64,000 bases of DNA from an uncultured SAR116 cluster alpha proteobacterium (GCA_902539895.1 CACBMD010000001.1:1-64000), one strand, 5' to 3'; counted from the first letter of the stretch, positions 10,095 through 20,336 are shown. A program made the numbers and translations. The notes: generated from the sequence alone by a model not told the origin.

Positions 10095-10991
10095 AGTTTT
10101 ATTTGAATTTATTTTATCTATTTTGTGTTCTTTGTAAGAAACATAGCAGACACACATCATTATTATTGTGCCTCCTAATATTACAAAAGGATCAAATTTT
10201 TCATCAAAGATGAATAAACCTACCATAGATGCCCATACAAGCTGTAAAAATAATATAGGTTGAGTTACAACCATTGGTGCTACTTTTATGGCTTTTGTCA
10301 TAGTTATATGTCCAATAGTTGCTATTATTGCAGTGACAGTTAGTATTAATAAAGCCTCAATTGAAAGTGATTCCCAACTATAAATTGCTGAAGGAATTAA
10401 AAATATTGTTGTAAAAATAGAGAGCATTGCAACAATTTCAGAAGAAGTTCTTTCTTTTGATACAACTTTAGCGATTAGATATGACATAGTGAAAACTACA
10501 GTTGCCAATAACATACTTATTTGGCCACTTTCAACTATCTTAAAACCTGGTCTTAAAATTATAAGAGCGCCAATAAAAGATATTATTATTGCGAATAACC
10601 TGTGTTTATGTAAAGTTTCCTTTAGAATATAACATGCTCCAAAGGACACAAAAATATATGTTAGAAAACCAATTGCTGTCACCTCTGCGACGGGCATAAC
10701 AGACATAGCATAAAACCATAAAGTAACACCAATAGAGTGAACAAATCCTCTTAAAATAAATTTTTTCATTAAAGGTTTATGAGGTCTGAATTTTGTTAAT
10801 GAAATCAATGAAGGAATTAATAGAATTGTCCCTATTGCATATCTTAAGAAAGCAGCTTGCGGAGCAGGTACTTCTCCCTCTAAATATCTTACTGTAGCTG
10901 TAACGCCAACAAACAAAATTGTAGTGATTACCATCCACAAAATACCAACCAAAGATTGATTCAAATCGAAATCCTTTATTTTATTTATCAT
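10077..10991 (-). CDS. EamA/DMT family transporter
   Basis: 10-TM-like protein; PAPQAAFLRYAIGTILLIPSL, GFVHSIGVTLWFYAMSVMPVAEVTAIGFLTYIFV. Confidence 0.88.
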   Translation of the reverse strand: MINKIKDFDLNQSLVGILWMVITTILFVGVTATVRYLEGEVPAPQAAFLRYAIGTILLIPSLISLTKFRPHKPLMKKFILRGFVHSIGVTLWFYAMSVMPVAEVTAIGFLTYIFVSFGACYILKETLHKHRLFAIIISFIGALIILRPGFKIVESGQISMLLATVVFTMSYLIAKVVSKERTSSEIVAMLSIFTTIFLIPSAIYSWESLSIEALLILTVTAIIATIGHITMTKAIKVAPMVVTQPILFLQLVWASMVGLFIFDEKFDPFVILGGTIIMMCVCYVSYKEHKIDKINSNKTLQKII

Positions 10992-11034
10992 GTTAATTAA
11001 ATAATTTAGTTAAGTCTAACTAATTGTTTTAAAA

Positions 11035-12660
11035 TTACATTCCTTGGTAATTCGGACCACCTCCACCTTGAGGTGTTACCCAATTAATATTTTGAGTTGG
11101 GTCTTTGATATCACATGTTTTACAGTGGACACAATTTTGTGCGTTGATTTGTAATTTTGGTTTATTATCATTTAAAATAATTTCATATACGCCTGCTGGA
11201 CAATATCTTGTCTCTGGATTGTCATACAATTCAAAATTAGTATTTATAGGTACTTTCTCGTCTTTTAATTGCAAATGGCAAGGTTGATTTTCTTCATGAT
11301 TTGTTCCTGAAAAAGAAACATTTGTAAGTCTGTCAAAGCTTATTACATTATCAGGTTTTGGATAATTTATTTCCTTGTAATCATGTTTGTTATCAAGACT
11401 TTCGTGATCGGTTCCATGGTGATCGATTGTCCAAGGTGCATTTCCACGAAAAATATAAGTATCAATAGCACTATAAAATATTGCTTTCCAGAAACCCCAT
11501 TTAAAAGAAGGTCTAATATTTCTTACTTTGTATAATTCTTTCCATAACCAACTTTTCTTAATAGAGCTTTCGTACTCTAATATTTCATCATTTTTATCTA
11601 TGTATTCAAAAATTGATTCTGCTGCAATCATGCCTGATTTCATTGCTAGATGGGTTCCTTTAATTTTGGGTACGTTAAGAAAACCAGCTTCACATCCTGA
11701 TAAAATTCCACCAGGAAAAGTCAGTTTTGGTAAAGACTGAACCCCACCTTCATTTAATGCTCTTGCACCGTAATTAATCCTTCTTCCACCCTCAAGTAGT
11801 TTCTTTATTGCAGGATGATGTTTGAAACGTTGAAATTCAAGATAGGGAGATAAATAAGGATTTTTATAATCTAAACCTATTACGAAGCCTATAGATACTT
11901 TATTATCATCCAAATGATATAAAAAAGATCCACCGTATGTATCATTATCTAGAGGCCATCCTGTAGTGTGCATAATACTCCCCGGTTTACTGTTTTCAGG
12001 AGTCACTTCCCATAATTCTTTTATTCCAATGCCGTAAGTTTGTGGAGAGTTGTCTGAATTAAGATTAAATTTTTCCATTAAAACTTTTCCTAAATGCCCT
12101 CTGCAACCCTCAGAAAATATTGTTTGTTTTGCTCTTAATTCTATACCTCTTTCAAAGTTAGGTCCCTCAGAACCATCCTTTAATCTTCCCATATCGCAAG
12201 TTGCTATACCCAAAACTTTATTATTTTCGTCAAAAAGTACTTCTGATGCGGCAAAACCTGGATAAATTTCTACTTCAAGTTCTTCAGCCTGTTGAGCTAA
12301 CCATTTAGTAAAATCGCTTAAACTAATTATGTAGTTACCTTTATTATGCATTTGCGGAGGGGTAGGTAGTTGATATGATTTAGTCTCTGTAAGATACAAA
12401 AATTTATCATCTTTTGCTTTAGTTTTTAATGGGCTATTTTTTGTTTTCCAGTCTGGTATAAGTTCGTCTAACGCCTTAGTTTCAATAACTGCACCAGACA
12501 CAATGTGTGCTCCAACCTCTGATCCTTTTTCAATCACACAAACTGATAACTCTTTATTAGCTTCTTTAGTCAGTTGTTTTATTTTTATAGCAGCACTTAG
12601 TCCAGAAGGCCCAGCTCCTACTACAACAACGTCATATTCCATTATCTCTCTGTCAGTCAT
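11035..12660 (-). CDS. Electron transfer flavoprotein-ubiquinone oxidoreductase
   Basis: FAD motif VVVVGAGPSGLSAAI, GCEAGFLNVPKIKGTHLAMKSGM, C-terminal 4Fe-4S NAQNCVHCKTCDIKDPTQNINWVTPQGGGGPNYQGM. Confidence 0.96.
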   Translation of the reverse strand: MTDREIMEYDVVVVGAGPSGLSAAIKIKQLTKEANKELSVCVIEKGSEVGAHIVSGAVIETKALDELIPDWKTKNSPLKTKAKDDKFLYLTETKSYQLPTPPQMHNKGNYIISLSDFTKWLAQQAEELEVEIYPGFAASEVLFDENNKVLGIATCDMGRLKDGSEGPNFERGIELRAKQTIFSEGCRGHLGKVLMEKFNLNSDNSPQTYGIGIKELWEVTPENSKPGSIMHTTGWPLDNDTYGGSFLYHLDDNKVSIGFVIGLDYKNPYLSPYLEFQRFKHHPAIKKLLEGGRRINYGARALNEGGVQSLPKLTFPGGILSGCEAGFLNVPKIKGTHLAMKSGMIAAESIFEYIDKNDEILEYESSIKKSWLWKELYKVRNIRPSFKWGFWKAIFYSAIDTYIFRGNAPWTIDHHGTDHESLDNKHDYKEINYPKPDNVISFDRLTNVSFSGTNHEENQPCHLQLKDEKVPINTNFELYDNPETRYCPAGVYEIILNDNKPKLQINAQNCVHCKTCDIKDPTQNINWVTPQGGGGPNYQGM

Positions 12661-12770
12661 TTATTTGCCTTATATATTGTTTGAAAAAATTATATTGTTA
12701 CTGGTAATTTTTACAATTTATTTTATATTACGTATTTAATGATTATTATATAAATTAAAAGGTTTAAAAA

Positions 12771-12869
12771 ATGAATCCTGATGTTGGCATTATATTATTA
12801 ATTCTTTATCCAATCGTCCTCGTTGGTGCAATTATTTGGTTTGGGAAACACTCTGTATCTCCTGATTGA
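12771..12869 (+). CDS. Candidate 32-aa single-TM microprotein (MNPDVGIILLILYPIVLVGAIIWFGKHSVSPD)
   Basis: Hand-translated ORF, upstream AAGG, hydrophobic helix; overlaps the 3' end of the opposite-strand sufU-like locus. Confidence 0.4.
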   Translation: MNPDVGIILLILYPIVLVGAIIWFGKHSVSPD

Positions 12870-13303
12870 TAGTTTGATTATATTTTATATCAACAGACTT
12901 ACAAGTTGCTTCAAACGGCATTGTTATACACTTGTGTCTATTTTTAATTTCTCTGATAGGTTCAAAAAACCTCCATTTCAATCGGCAATTGATCTGAGAA
13001 ACTTTTTTCAGTATTTTCAAGCCAACTTAAAAATTCATCTAAAAATTTTTCATCTGGAACATCTTTATTTTTAAATAATTCAACAACTAATCCAGCTGAA
13101 GCCTCACATAGTGCGCATCCTCTTACAACTGCTGAAATATCAATTATTTTAGTTTCAACTAATTTTAGTCGAACTTTTACTTCGTCCCCACACATAGGAT
13201 TACGCATTTCAAAAGATCTGTTAAAGTCTTTTAAAGCAATAACTTTTTTATTTTTCGCAGCAAGACTTAATATTTTTTCTTGATAAATTGATAGATTATT
13301 CAA
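12832..13303 (-). pseudogene. SufU/IscU-like Fe-S scaffold protein, apparent +1 frameshift at 12964-12969
   Basis: N-terminal ORF has MCGDEVKVRLK and RGCALCEASAG; the -frame continuation after MEVF gives EPIREIKNRHKCITMPFEA, the expected third-Cys region. Confidence 0.82.
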
Positions 13304-13435
13304 TTATTGATTAACCATTAATAAAACTACACTTGCAACGGCTATTGCATAAAATACATACAGTAAAATATGAGTGTTCTCGTAGACATTCTCTTCAGGA
13401 ACTCCGTTGGGTAAATCTTTTTTATTTTTCTTCAT
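13304..13435 (-). CDS. Candidate 43-aa small membrane protein (MKKNKKDLPNGVPEENVYENTHILLYVFYAIAVASVVLLMVNQ)
   Basis: Hand-translated; stop abuts the TTG start of the sufU-like gene on the same strand; one TM helix. Confidence 0.5.
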   Translation of the reverse strand: MKKNKKDLPNGVPEENVYENTHILLYVFYAIAVASVVLLMVNQ

Positions 13436-13486
13436 TTTTTCCTCAATATTATAAAGAAGAGTTTTTTAATTTAACTATTTTACAAT

Positions 13487-15196
13487 TTATAAATAAATTT
13501 TCCATACAAAGATGAAAATTAATAAAATTATAAAAAGTTGTATAACTATTAAAGTATCTTGACCAACTTCTCTATCAAAAACTTTGTTTTTTTTCATTAT
13601 ATTAGCAAAAAACTTTCTAATATTCATAAACATAAATCCAATTAATTGTTCAATTTTTTTATTGATATTATTAATAAGATTTAAAAGAGGTAATAAAACC
13701 CCTGGTATCATTTTTCTATAAATCCAATCGCTATTTAAAACAGTTGAGTTCAGCTCTGGAGGATAGATTTTGAAATGCCATAAACATATAAATGCAAATG
13801 CAGCAAATGTTAAAAGCTGCAACTGTCCAACAACGTGGCTAAAGTCATACGGTTGATATTGAATTTGATAGGGTAGAATTTCATAGAAATAAGAAGGAAA
13901 AACTCCAATTAATATACAAAGAGTAGATGCCGTAATCATTGCAATTATCATATTTAATGGAGCTTCTTTTGTTTTAATACCACTTTCATGAGCAAAAAAA
14001 GCAAAGAATGGGATTTTAATCCCAGAATGATGAAGTACACCAGCAGATGCAAATAAAAGCATAAAGTAGACAAAAACCAGTCCTTCTTTGCCAAGTGCTG
14101 ACATTATAAGTGATTTTGCAACAAACCCACTGAATAAAGGAAAAGCTGATATGGATATAGCACCAATGATAGTGCATATCGCAGTAATTGGCATGAATTT
14201 AAATAGCCCTCCTAATTCAGAAGCTTTACATGTTCCTACTCTATAAAGAACTGCTCCCATTCCCATGAATAGTAAACCTTTGTAAAGAATATGAGCAAAG
14301 GCATGAGCTACAGCCCCATTAATAGCTAATTCAGTACCAATTCCAATTGCAACTATCATAAAGCCAAGTTGGTTATTAAGGCTATATGTTAAAACTCTTC
14401 GTAGATCATTTTCAATAACTGCAAAGAAGATAGGATAAAAAGTCATAATTGCACCAATTATAATAAGTATTTCAGTACCTGCAAAAGATTTGGCAAAACA
14501 AAAAATAGCTAATTTAGTTGTAAATGTTGAAAGAGCAACTGTACCTATCTCTGAGGCTTCTGGATAAGAATCCTGTAACCAGCCATTTAACAATGGAAAA
14601 GCTGCTTTTATTCCAAAAGCTATGAAAATTAATTGTCCATAAAGGGAATCAATGTCAAAATTTTTAAATTCAGCACTACCAGTTTCAGACATTAATAAAA
14701 TTGCTCCTGCTAATAAAAACATGCCAGAACCAACTTGAATTAAAATGTATCTAAATGCTGATTTATAAGATCTTTCGGTTTTACTTACTAAAATAAGAAA
14801 AACTGAAGTAAATGCTGTTGCTTCCCACCATATAAATAACGTGAATAAGTCTCCAGCATGCACTGCTGCAATTGCAGCTCCACTGTAACTCATAATTGCT
14901 ACATGCTGATTCCAGTGTTTTTCGTGAGCGCCATAAATGACATTTAATATAGCTGCGATGTGAAATATTATTGCAAAGGGTAAGGTTAAGGTATCTGATT
15001 GAAATATTATGAATTCAATATCCATTACATTAATTTTAGAGTGTATACCAAAACCTAATGTTAATGCGTAGGCTGATACCAGAATTAGAACCATCATATA
15101 TATCTGTCTAATAATATGAGGTAAAAATGGGATTAATAATGCCCCAATCATCATTATTAAACCTGGAGGAAAGCTACTTATCATAATAATCCTCAT
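13487..15196 (-). CDS. Mrp/Mnh antiporter NuoL/M/N-like subunit (third copy)
   Basis: Proton-translocating antiporter family: FTLFIWWEATAFTSVFLILVSKTERSYKSAFRYILIQVGSGMFLLAG, LNGWLQDSYPEASEIGTVALSTFTTKLAIF. Confidence 0.85.
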   Translation of the reverse strand: MRIIMISSFPPGLIMMIGALLIPFLPHIIRQIYMMVLILVSAYALTLGFGIHSKINVMDIEFIIFQSDTLTLPFAIIFHIAAILNVIYGAHEKHWNQHVAIMSYSGAAIAAVHAGDLFTLFIWWEATAFTSVFLILVSKTERSYKSAFRYILIQVGSGMFLLAGAILLMSETGSAEFKNFDIDSLYGQLIFIAFGIKAAFPLLNGWLQDSYPEASEIGTVALSTFTTKLAIFCFAKSFAGTEILIIIGAIMTFYPIFFAVIENDLRRVLTYSLNNQLGFMIVAIGIGTELAINGAVAHAFAHILYKGLLFMGMGAVLYRVGTCKASELGGLFKFMPITAICTIIGAISISAFPLFSGFVAKSLIMSALGKEGLVFVYFMLLFASAGVLHHSGIKIPFFAFFAHESGIKTKEAPLNMIIAMITASTLCILIGVFPSYFYEILPYQIQYQPYDFSHVVGQLQLLTFAAFAFICLWHFKIYPPELNSTVLNSDWIYRKMIPGVLLPLLNLINNINKKIEQLIGFMFMNIRKFFANIMKKNKVFDREVGQDTLIVIQLFIILLIFIFVWKIYL

Positions 15197-15401
15197 CTTT
15201 CATAAGGAATGATCGTAAACTAACACCAATTTTAAAAATAACTATGCATGACACATATCCAAAAAAAGCTGGAAAGAATAAAATATCTTCTATTGATGTT
15301 TCTCCATGCCTATGTCCAATTAATTCTAAAATTAGAAAAATTATACAGAGAAAAAGCACTGAGGTATTTATTTTACCAAATTTTTCAATTAAATACTTCA
15401 T
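15174..15401 (-). CDS. Small membrane protein embedded in the Mrp/Mnh operon
   Basis: 75-aa ORF with two TM-like segments, overlapping both neighbours. Confidence 0.6.
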   Translation of the reverse strand: MKYLIEKFGKINTSVLFLCIIFLILELIGHRHGETSIEDILFFPAFFGYVSCIVIFKIGVSLRSFLMKDEDYYDK

Positions 15402-16855
15402 ATCCTACTCACAATCATAGAAGTTAGATTTTGAAATGGTTCTATAAAAAAGAATAATAAAATAGTTAAAAAAGAAGTTATTAAAGTTGGGATTAAAATA
15501 AGTTTTGGTATTTTTATATTGATTTCTCTTTCTTTTTTAAAAAAGAATGCTCTAGCAGGGATTTCCATCAAATAAAATGCATTAAGTATAGTAGATATGC
15601 AAAAAACACCAATAACAACTACATAACCACTGTCTGCTGCACCTAACATTAAAAAGAATTTACTCCAAGAACCTACCATTGGAGGAACTCCAATTATTGA
15701 GAGTGAACCAACAAAAAAAGCAAGAAAAATTAGTGGCGCGCTCATGCCATGACCATTCAAATCTGAAATTTTTGTAATTTTTGCTCCAACATACAAAGCT
15801 CCTGCTACAAAAAATAAAGTAATTTTACCAGCAGCGTGTGTAATTATGTGCAAAGCTGCGCCTTGTGTTGCCATTGAAGAAGCCAATGCTCCTCCTAACG
15901 TTATATAAGAAAGTTGACTAATAGTTGAATATGCCAGTCTTGCTTTTAAATCATCTTTGTAAATGGCTATTATACTTGTTGCTAGAAGAGTAAAAGATGC
16001 TAACCAGATTAGCCATTCTGATGCACCTGTCTTGGCTAAAAAATCTATTCCAAAAACATTTGTCAGCACTATTAACATTGTAAACACACCCGCTTTTACA
16101 ACTGCTACAGCATGTAAAAGGGCGGATACAGGTGTTGGTGCAACCATAGCAGCAGGTAGCCACTTATGAATTGGCATAAGTGCTGCCTTTCCAATTCCAA
16201 AAACAAACATTGCTAATAATAGTGGTGCATAGGCTGCATCTAATTTTCCTTCTAAAACGCCATTTTGGGACATTTCTAAAGAACCTGTAGCAACCCAAAC
16301 CCAAATGATTGCTGGAAGAAGTAATATAACAGAAGATCCAACTAATATGGACATATATAATCGACCAGCTTTTTGAGCTGTTTCATTTTGATTATGAGTA
16401 ACTAGAGGATATGTTGAAAATGTAAGAACTTCGTAAAAGATAAATAATGTTAATAAATCACTAGCATAAGCAATACATATAGCGGCATGAACAGCCATTG
16501 CATAAAATGCATAAAATCTTGTTTGATTTTTTTCTTTATTTCCCCTCATGTAGCCAATTGAATAGATAGCTGCAAAAATCCAGAGAAATGATGCAACCAG
16601 TCCAAAAATAGCACCTAAGGGTGTGACTTCAAAACCAATTGATACTCCTTCAGCTATCTTAACAATTTCTAGTGTGGTGTTTTGATTATTAAGTGCTGAG
16701 TTCATAATATTTAACGCACCCCAAGAACTAATAATACCGCCAATTGGTCCCAAGAAATCTCTCAAAATTGTATTTTTTGAAGTGAATGGAGTTAAAACAC
16801 AAACGATTAGAGGTGATAAAATTGTGATTAATATAAAATTTTCAATTGTTATCAT
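15398..16855 (-). CDS. Mrp/Mnh antiporter NuoL/M/N-like subunit (second copy)
   Basis: LLTLFIFYEVLTFSTYPLVTHNQNETAQKAGRLYM, GKAALMPIHKWLPAAMVAPTPVSALLHAVAVVKAGVF. Confidence 0.88.
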   Translation of the reverse strand: MITIENFILITILSPLIVCVLTPFTSKNTILRDFLGPIGGIISSWGALNIMNSALNNQNTTLEIVKIAEGVSIGFEVTPLGAIFGLVASFLWIFAAIYSIGYMRGNKEKNQTRFYAFYAMAVHAAICIAYASDLLTLFIFYEVLTFSTYPLVTHNQNETAQKAGRLYMSILVGSSVILLLPAIIWVWVATGSLEMSQNGVLEGKLDAAYAPLLLAMFVFGIGKAALMPIHKWLPAAMVAPTPVSALLHAVAVVKAGVFTMLIVLTNVFGIDFLAKTGASEWLIWLASFTLLATSIIAIYKDDLKARLAYSTISQLSYITLGGALASSMATQGAALHIITHAAGKITLFFVAGALYVGAKITKISDLNGHGMSAPLIFLAFFVGSLSIIGVPPMVGSWSKFFLMLGAADSGYVVVIGVFCISTILNAFYLMEIPARAFFFKKEREINIKIPKLILIPTLITSFLTILLFFFIEPFQNLTSMIVSRI

Positions 16856-18342
16856 TTTATATCCCCAATTAATTTATCAGCGGCTTCAAAACTTCCGTTA
16901 ACAACTAATGAAGCATCTAGACCAAAATAAATATTTAGAAAAGTTATAATGATAAGTGATATATAAATTGTTGGGTTTTCTTTTTTTACAATTTTTTTTC
17001 CCTCACGCATCCACATGACTTCTATTATTTTCCACAAATAAACAACTGATAATGCTGAACTAATTAATATGAGTACTGCTAACCATATACCATCTGAGCT
17101 GATAGATGCTTTAATTAAATATAATTTTGATATAAATCCAGCTGTAAGTGGCAGGCCAGCTAGGCTTAATGAACATAGAACAAAACAAAAAAAAGTGATA
17201 GGCATTTCTCTACCTAGACCAGATAAATTATTTACAGTAACTCTTTTATTAATGTAGAAAGCAATTGACGTTATAGCTATGAACAAACCACCTTTAATAA
17301 TCGCATGATTGAACATATGTATAAAACCAGCTGCTATACTCGCTTTTGTTCCAATAGCAAATGCTAGAGTTATATATCCTATTTGAGCAACTGAAGAGTG
17401 AGCTAGTAACCTTTTAATATCTTTCTCATATATAGCCATAATTGTGCCAGCAAACATAGCTAATAGTGAAAGTGGAAGTATAACAAACAATAAAGTGTTA
17501 TTTACCAAATCTTCTGAATTTTCAAAAATAGAAAATAATATCCGAGCTAATATATACAAAGAAGCTTTTGTTGCTGTTGCTGCCAGTAATACAGATACTG
17601 CAGATGGAGCATAAGCATATGCTCGTGGTAACCAAATATGTAATGGGAAAACAGCTGCTTTTACCATAATCCCAATTATCATAAAACCAAAACCTGCGAT
17701 TAATGCTCTGTTATTATTGATATCAGCAATTCTATTTGTTAGGTCAGCCATATTTAAAGTGCCAGTTACCCCGTATAGTAATCCTACACCTATTACATAT
17801 AACGTTGCCCCAACTGCGCCTATGATAAGGTAATTATAAGCGGCAACTAAAGCCTGTTTATCTTTATGAGCACCTATTGCCACAAGAGCAACAGAGGCTA
17901 AAGATGATATTTCTAAAAAAACAAAGAGGTTGAATGCATCGCCTGTAGTTACAAGACCTAGTAAGCCTGCTATAGCTAAAAGCCATAAACTATAAACTTT
18001 AGATATTGATTTCTTTTCTATTTCCTCAGGCATTATCTTATAAGCAAAGATAGTTGCTAAAAAACTTATACCTGAGATTATTATAATTGGAATTATTGCT
18101 ACCTTATCAATAATATATTCTATTCCTATTGGTGGCATCCATTTGCCTAAAGCATAAGAAATATGTGAATGAATTTGAATTTCTTGATATAATAAAATCG
18201 AAAATAAAAATGTTAAAAAAGTACTTAAAGTTGTCAAAGCCCATGAAAAAAATATATTAGGAATCAGCACAACTAATAAAGACATCATCAATGGACATAA
18301 AACTACAATAATTGGAAGATTTTTTATTAAAATGTCTATCAT
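16852..18342 (-). CDS. mnhD: Mrp/Mnh antiporter subunit D
   Basis: AFNLFVFLEISSLASVALVAIGAHKDKQALVAAYNYLIIGAVGATLYVIGVGLLYGVTGTLNM; KAAVFPLHIWLPRAYAYAPSAVSVLLAATATKASLY. Confidence 0.88.
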   Translation of the reverse strand: MIDILIKNLPIIVVLCPLMMSLLVVLIPNIFFSWALTTLSTFLTFLFSILLYQEIQIHSHISYALGKWMPPIGIEYIIDKVAIIPIIIISGISFLATIFAYKIMPEEIEKKSISKVYSLWLLAIAGLLGLVTTGDAFNLFVFLEISSLASVALVAIGAHKDKQALVAAYNYLIIGAVGATLYVIGVGLLYGVTGTLNMADLTNRIADINNNRALIAGFGFMIIGIMVKAAVFPLHIWLPRAYAYAPSAVSVLLAATATKASLYILARILFSIFENSEDLVNNTLLFVILPLSLLAMFAGTIMAIYEKDIKRLLAHSSVAQIGYITLAFAIGTKASIAAGFIHMFNHAIIKGGLFIAITSIAFYINKRVTVNNLSGLGREMPITFFCFVLCSLSLAGLPLTAGFISKLYLIKASISSDGIWLAVLILISSALSVVYLWKIIEVMWMREGKKIVKKENPTIYISLIIITFLNIYFGLDASLVVNGSFEAADKLIGDIK

Positions 18343-18752
18343 TTCTTAAACTTAAAATCGAAATTTTTGCCAGTTTCAATGTCATCGTGATAATCTACAA
18401 GATCTTGTGCAGATACATCATCTTCTTCAATACTGCCGTATTCTGAGTTAATTCTTAACACTAAAGATAATCCCAAAGCTGTTGTTGCCACACCAACAAC
18501 AATAGCAGTAAGTATCAAAACGTGAGGAAGAGGATTTGAATAAATAGTGTCAATAGATTCATTTAAAATTGGAGGTGTGCCTCCTTTGATTTTTCCAAAA
18601 GTTATATATAGTAGAAATACAGATGTTTGAAAGATAGCTAATCCAACAATTTTTTTTAAAAAATTTTTTCTCCCTATTACTAGAAACAAACCAATCATCA
18701 TTAGACAAAAAACTATCCAGTAATTCCAAATGCCAATTGTTGAAGAAATCAT
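18339..18752 (-). CDS. mnhC: Mrp/Mnh antiporter subunit C (NuoK-like)
   Basis: NPLPHVLILTAIVVGVATTALGLSLVLRINSEYGSIEEDD. Confidence 0.88.
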   Translation of the reverse strand: MISSTIGIWNYWIVFCLMMIGLFLVIGRKNFLKKIVGLAIFQTSVFLLYITFGKIKGGTPPILNESIDTIYSNPLPHVLILTAIVVGVATTALGLSLVLRINSEYGSIEEDDVSAQDLVDYHDDIETGKNFDFKFKK

Positions 18753-18753
18753 T

Positions 18754-19182
18754 TTATTTCTCTTTTACTTTATCGTAACTAGCGAAAGCGTTAAAAAGTG
18801 CAATCATTACGTTTGAAACTGTTAAACCAACACCAAATTCAACTAACAGTATACCAATGTGCTGACCTGATTGTGGGGAAGAACCAAGTATATTGTACGC
18901 TAAAAACTCATCTCCTAATATCATTGAAACAATGCCAACACCACCATAGACTATTCCGCCTAAAGCCAGTAATATCAAATTAACGTTTGTTGGAAACAGT
19001 TTTTTGCCTGCCTCAATACCAAATACAAGAGAATATAGGATAAATGCACTAGCTACAATTACTCCAGCTTGGAAGCCTCCTCCAGGACCAAAATCTCCAT
19101 GAAATTGTACATAAAGTCCAAAAAGTATGATAGGTGCAAAAAGTATTTTAGTAGAAATTCTCAAAATTGGATTATTATGCAT
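18754..19182 (-). CDS. mnhB: Mrp/Mnh antiporter subunit B
   Basis: KILFAPIILFGLYVQFHGDFGPGGGFQAGVIVASAFILYSLVFG; start MHNNPILRI preferred over the longer ORF. Confidence 0.88.
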   Translation of the reverse strand: MHNNPILRISTKILFAPIILFGLYVQFHGDFGPGGGFQAGVIVASAFILYSLVFGIEAGKKLFPTNVNLILLALGGIVYGGVGIVSMILGDEFLAYNILGSSPQSGQHIGILLVEFGVGLTVSNVMIALFNAFASYDKVKEK

Positions 19183-19753
19183 TTTTCTTAATCTTTTGTT
19201 TAGGTTGAGATTTATTCTTTTTAGTAGTGTTTTTCTTCTCCAGAAGGGCAAGCACAGCTACTCCTGCAGTAAAAACGACTATTGTTTCGCCAAAAGTATC
19301 GTAACCCCTATAACTTGCCAATACTGAAGTAACTATATTGGGAATACCAATATCCTCTTTAGATCCTTTAATATATTCAGGTGCAATATGTTGGTGTATT
19401 GGAGCTGTTAACTGTCCAATTTCAGGTAAATCAAAACTACACCAGATTAATATTCCTCCTAGGATTACACAAGAAAGTGCCGGAATAAATTCACTGCTAA
19501 TGCTCTTTTCTTCTTTTTTGGGCAAATAAGCCATAGCTGCTAAAAATAGTATAGTAGAGATTCCTGCGCCAACTGATGCTTCTGTAAAAGCAACGTCAAC
19601 TGCATCTAATGTTATAAACATTAATGCAGCTACAAGAGAATATGCACTTGTCAAAATTACGGTAAATATAACAGTTCTAGTTTTAATAAGAGCTATTGCG
19701 ATACTAAGCATAATTGTCACTAAAAAAGCATTAATTAATAGTTCAGAAATCAT
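19175..19753 (-). CDS. MnhA C-terminal/DUF4040-like (MbhD/E-like) subunit
   Basis: SAYSLVAALMFITLDAVDVAFTEASVGAGISTILFLAA; position between MnhG and MnhB. Confidence 0.8.
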   Translation of the reverse strand: MISELLINAFLVTIMLSIAIALIKTRTVIFTVILTSAYSLVAALMFITLDAVDVAFTEASVGAGISTILFLAAMAYLPKKEEKSISSEFIPALSCVILGGILIWCSFDLPEIGQLTAPIHQHIAPEYIKGSKEDIGIPNIVTSVLASYRGYDTFGETIVVFTAGVAVLALLEKKNTTKKNKSQPKQKIKKNA

Positions 19754-20070
19754 AAAATTTTCCCAATCTTCTTCCCTAGTGGAAGTATATTTTTTTGCCT
19801 TGCTAAATTTGCTGTTACATGACTTGTTACAGGACTAGTAAAAAAAATGAACACACCAATTAATATCAACTTAACGGTTATTAATGACCAACCAGTTTGA
19901 AAAATCATCCCTAAAATAAAAAACGCAGTACCGCCAGTATCAATCATACCAGCGGCATGAATTCTTGAAAATACATCTGGTAGCTTAATAAGTCCACAAG
20001 CGCCAATTATAATAGACAGAGAACCAATAAAAAAACAAATGCCTGAGAAAATATCTAATATCAATTCCAC
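19750..20070 (-). CDS. mnhG: Mrp/Mnh antiporter subunit G
   Basis: GACGLIKLPDVFSRIHAAGMIDTGGTAFFILGM; TSPVTSHVTANLA. Confidence 0.9.
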   Translation of the reverse strand: MELILDIFSGICFFIGSLSIIIGACGLIKLPDVFSRIHAAGMIDTGGTAFFILGMIFQTGWSLITVKLILIGVFIFFTSPVTSHVTANLARQKNILPLGKKIGKIL

Positions 20071-20072
20071 TT

Positions 20073-20336
20073 TTACTTATCTCCTCCCAAGGAGCCAGTG
20101 CTAAAAAGTTTTAAAACAGCAACTGTTCCAATAAAATTAATCAATGCATAAACAATTGCGATGTCTAAAAATTCTGGTCTACTTGAATAAAAACCATGAA
20201 GAGAAATCCCGATAACTATAACAGTGCCAAGACTATTAACTGCTAAAATTCTATCAAATGTAGTTTTGCCTAAAATAATTCTCACTAAAATGAGAATACC
20301 TGTAATTGCGCAGGCAATTAAACCAGCTAAAAACAT
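20073..20336 (-). CDS. mnhF: Mrp/Mnh antiporter subunit F
   Basis: RIILGKTTFDRILAVNSLGTVIVIGISLHG; ALINFIGTVAVLKLFS. Confidence 0.88.
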   Translation of the reverse strand: MFLAGLIACAITGILILVRIILGKTTFDRILAVNSLGTVIVIGISLHGFYSSRPEFLDIAIVYALINFIGTVAVLKLFSTGSLGGDK

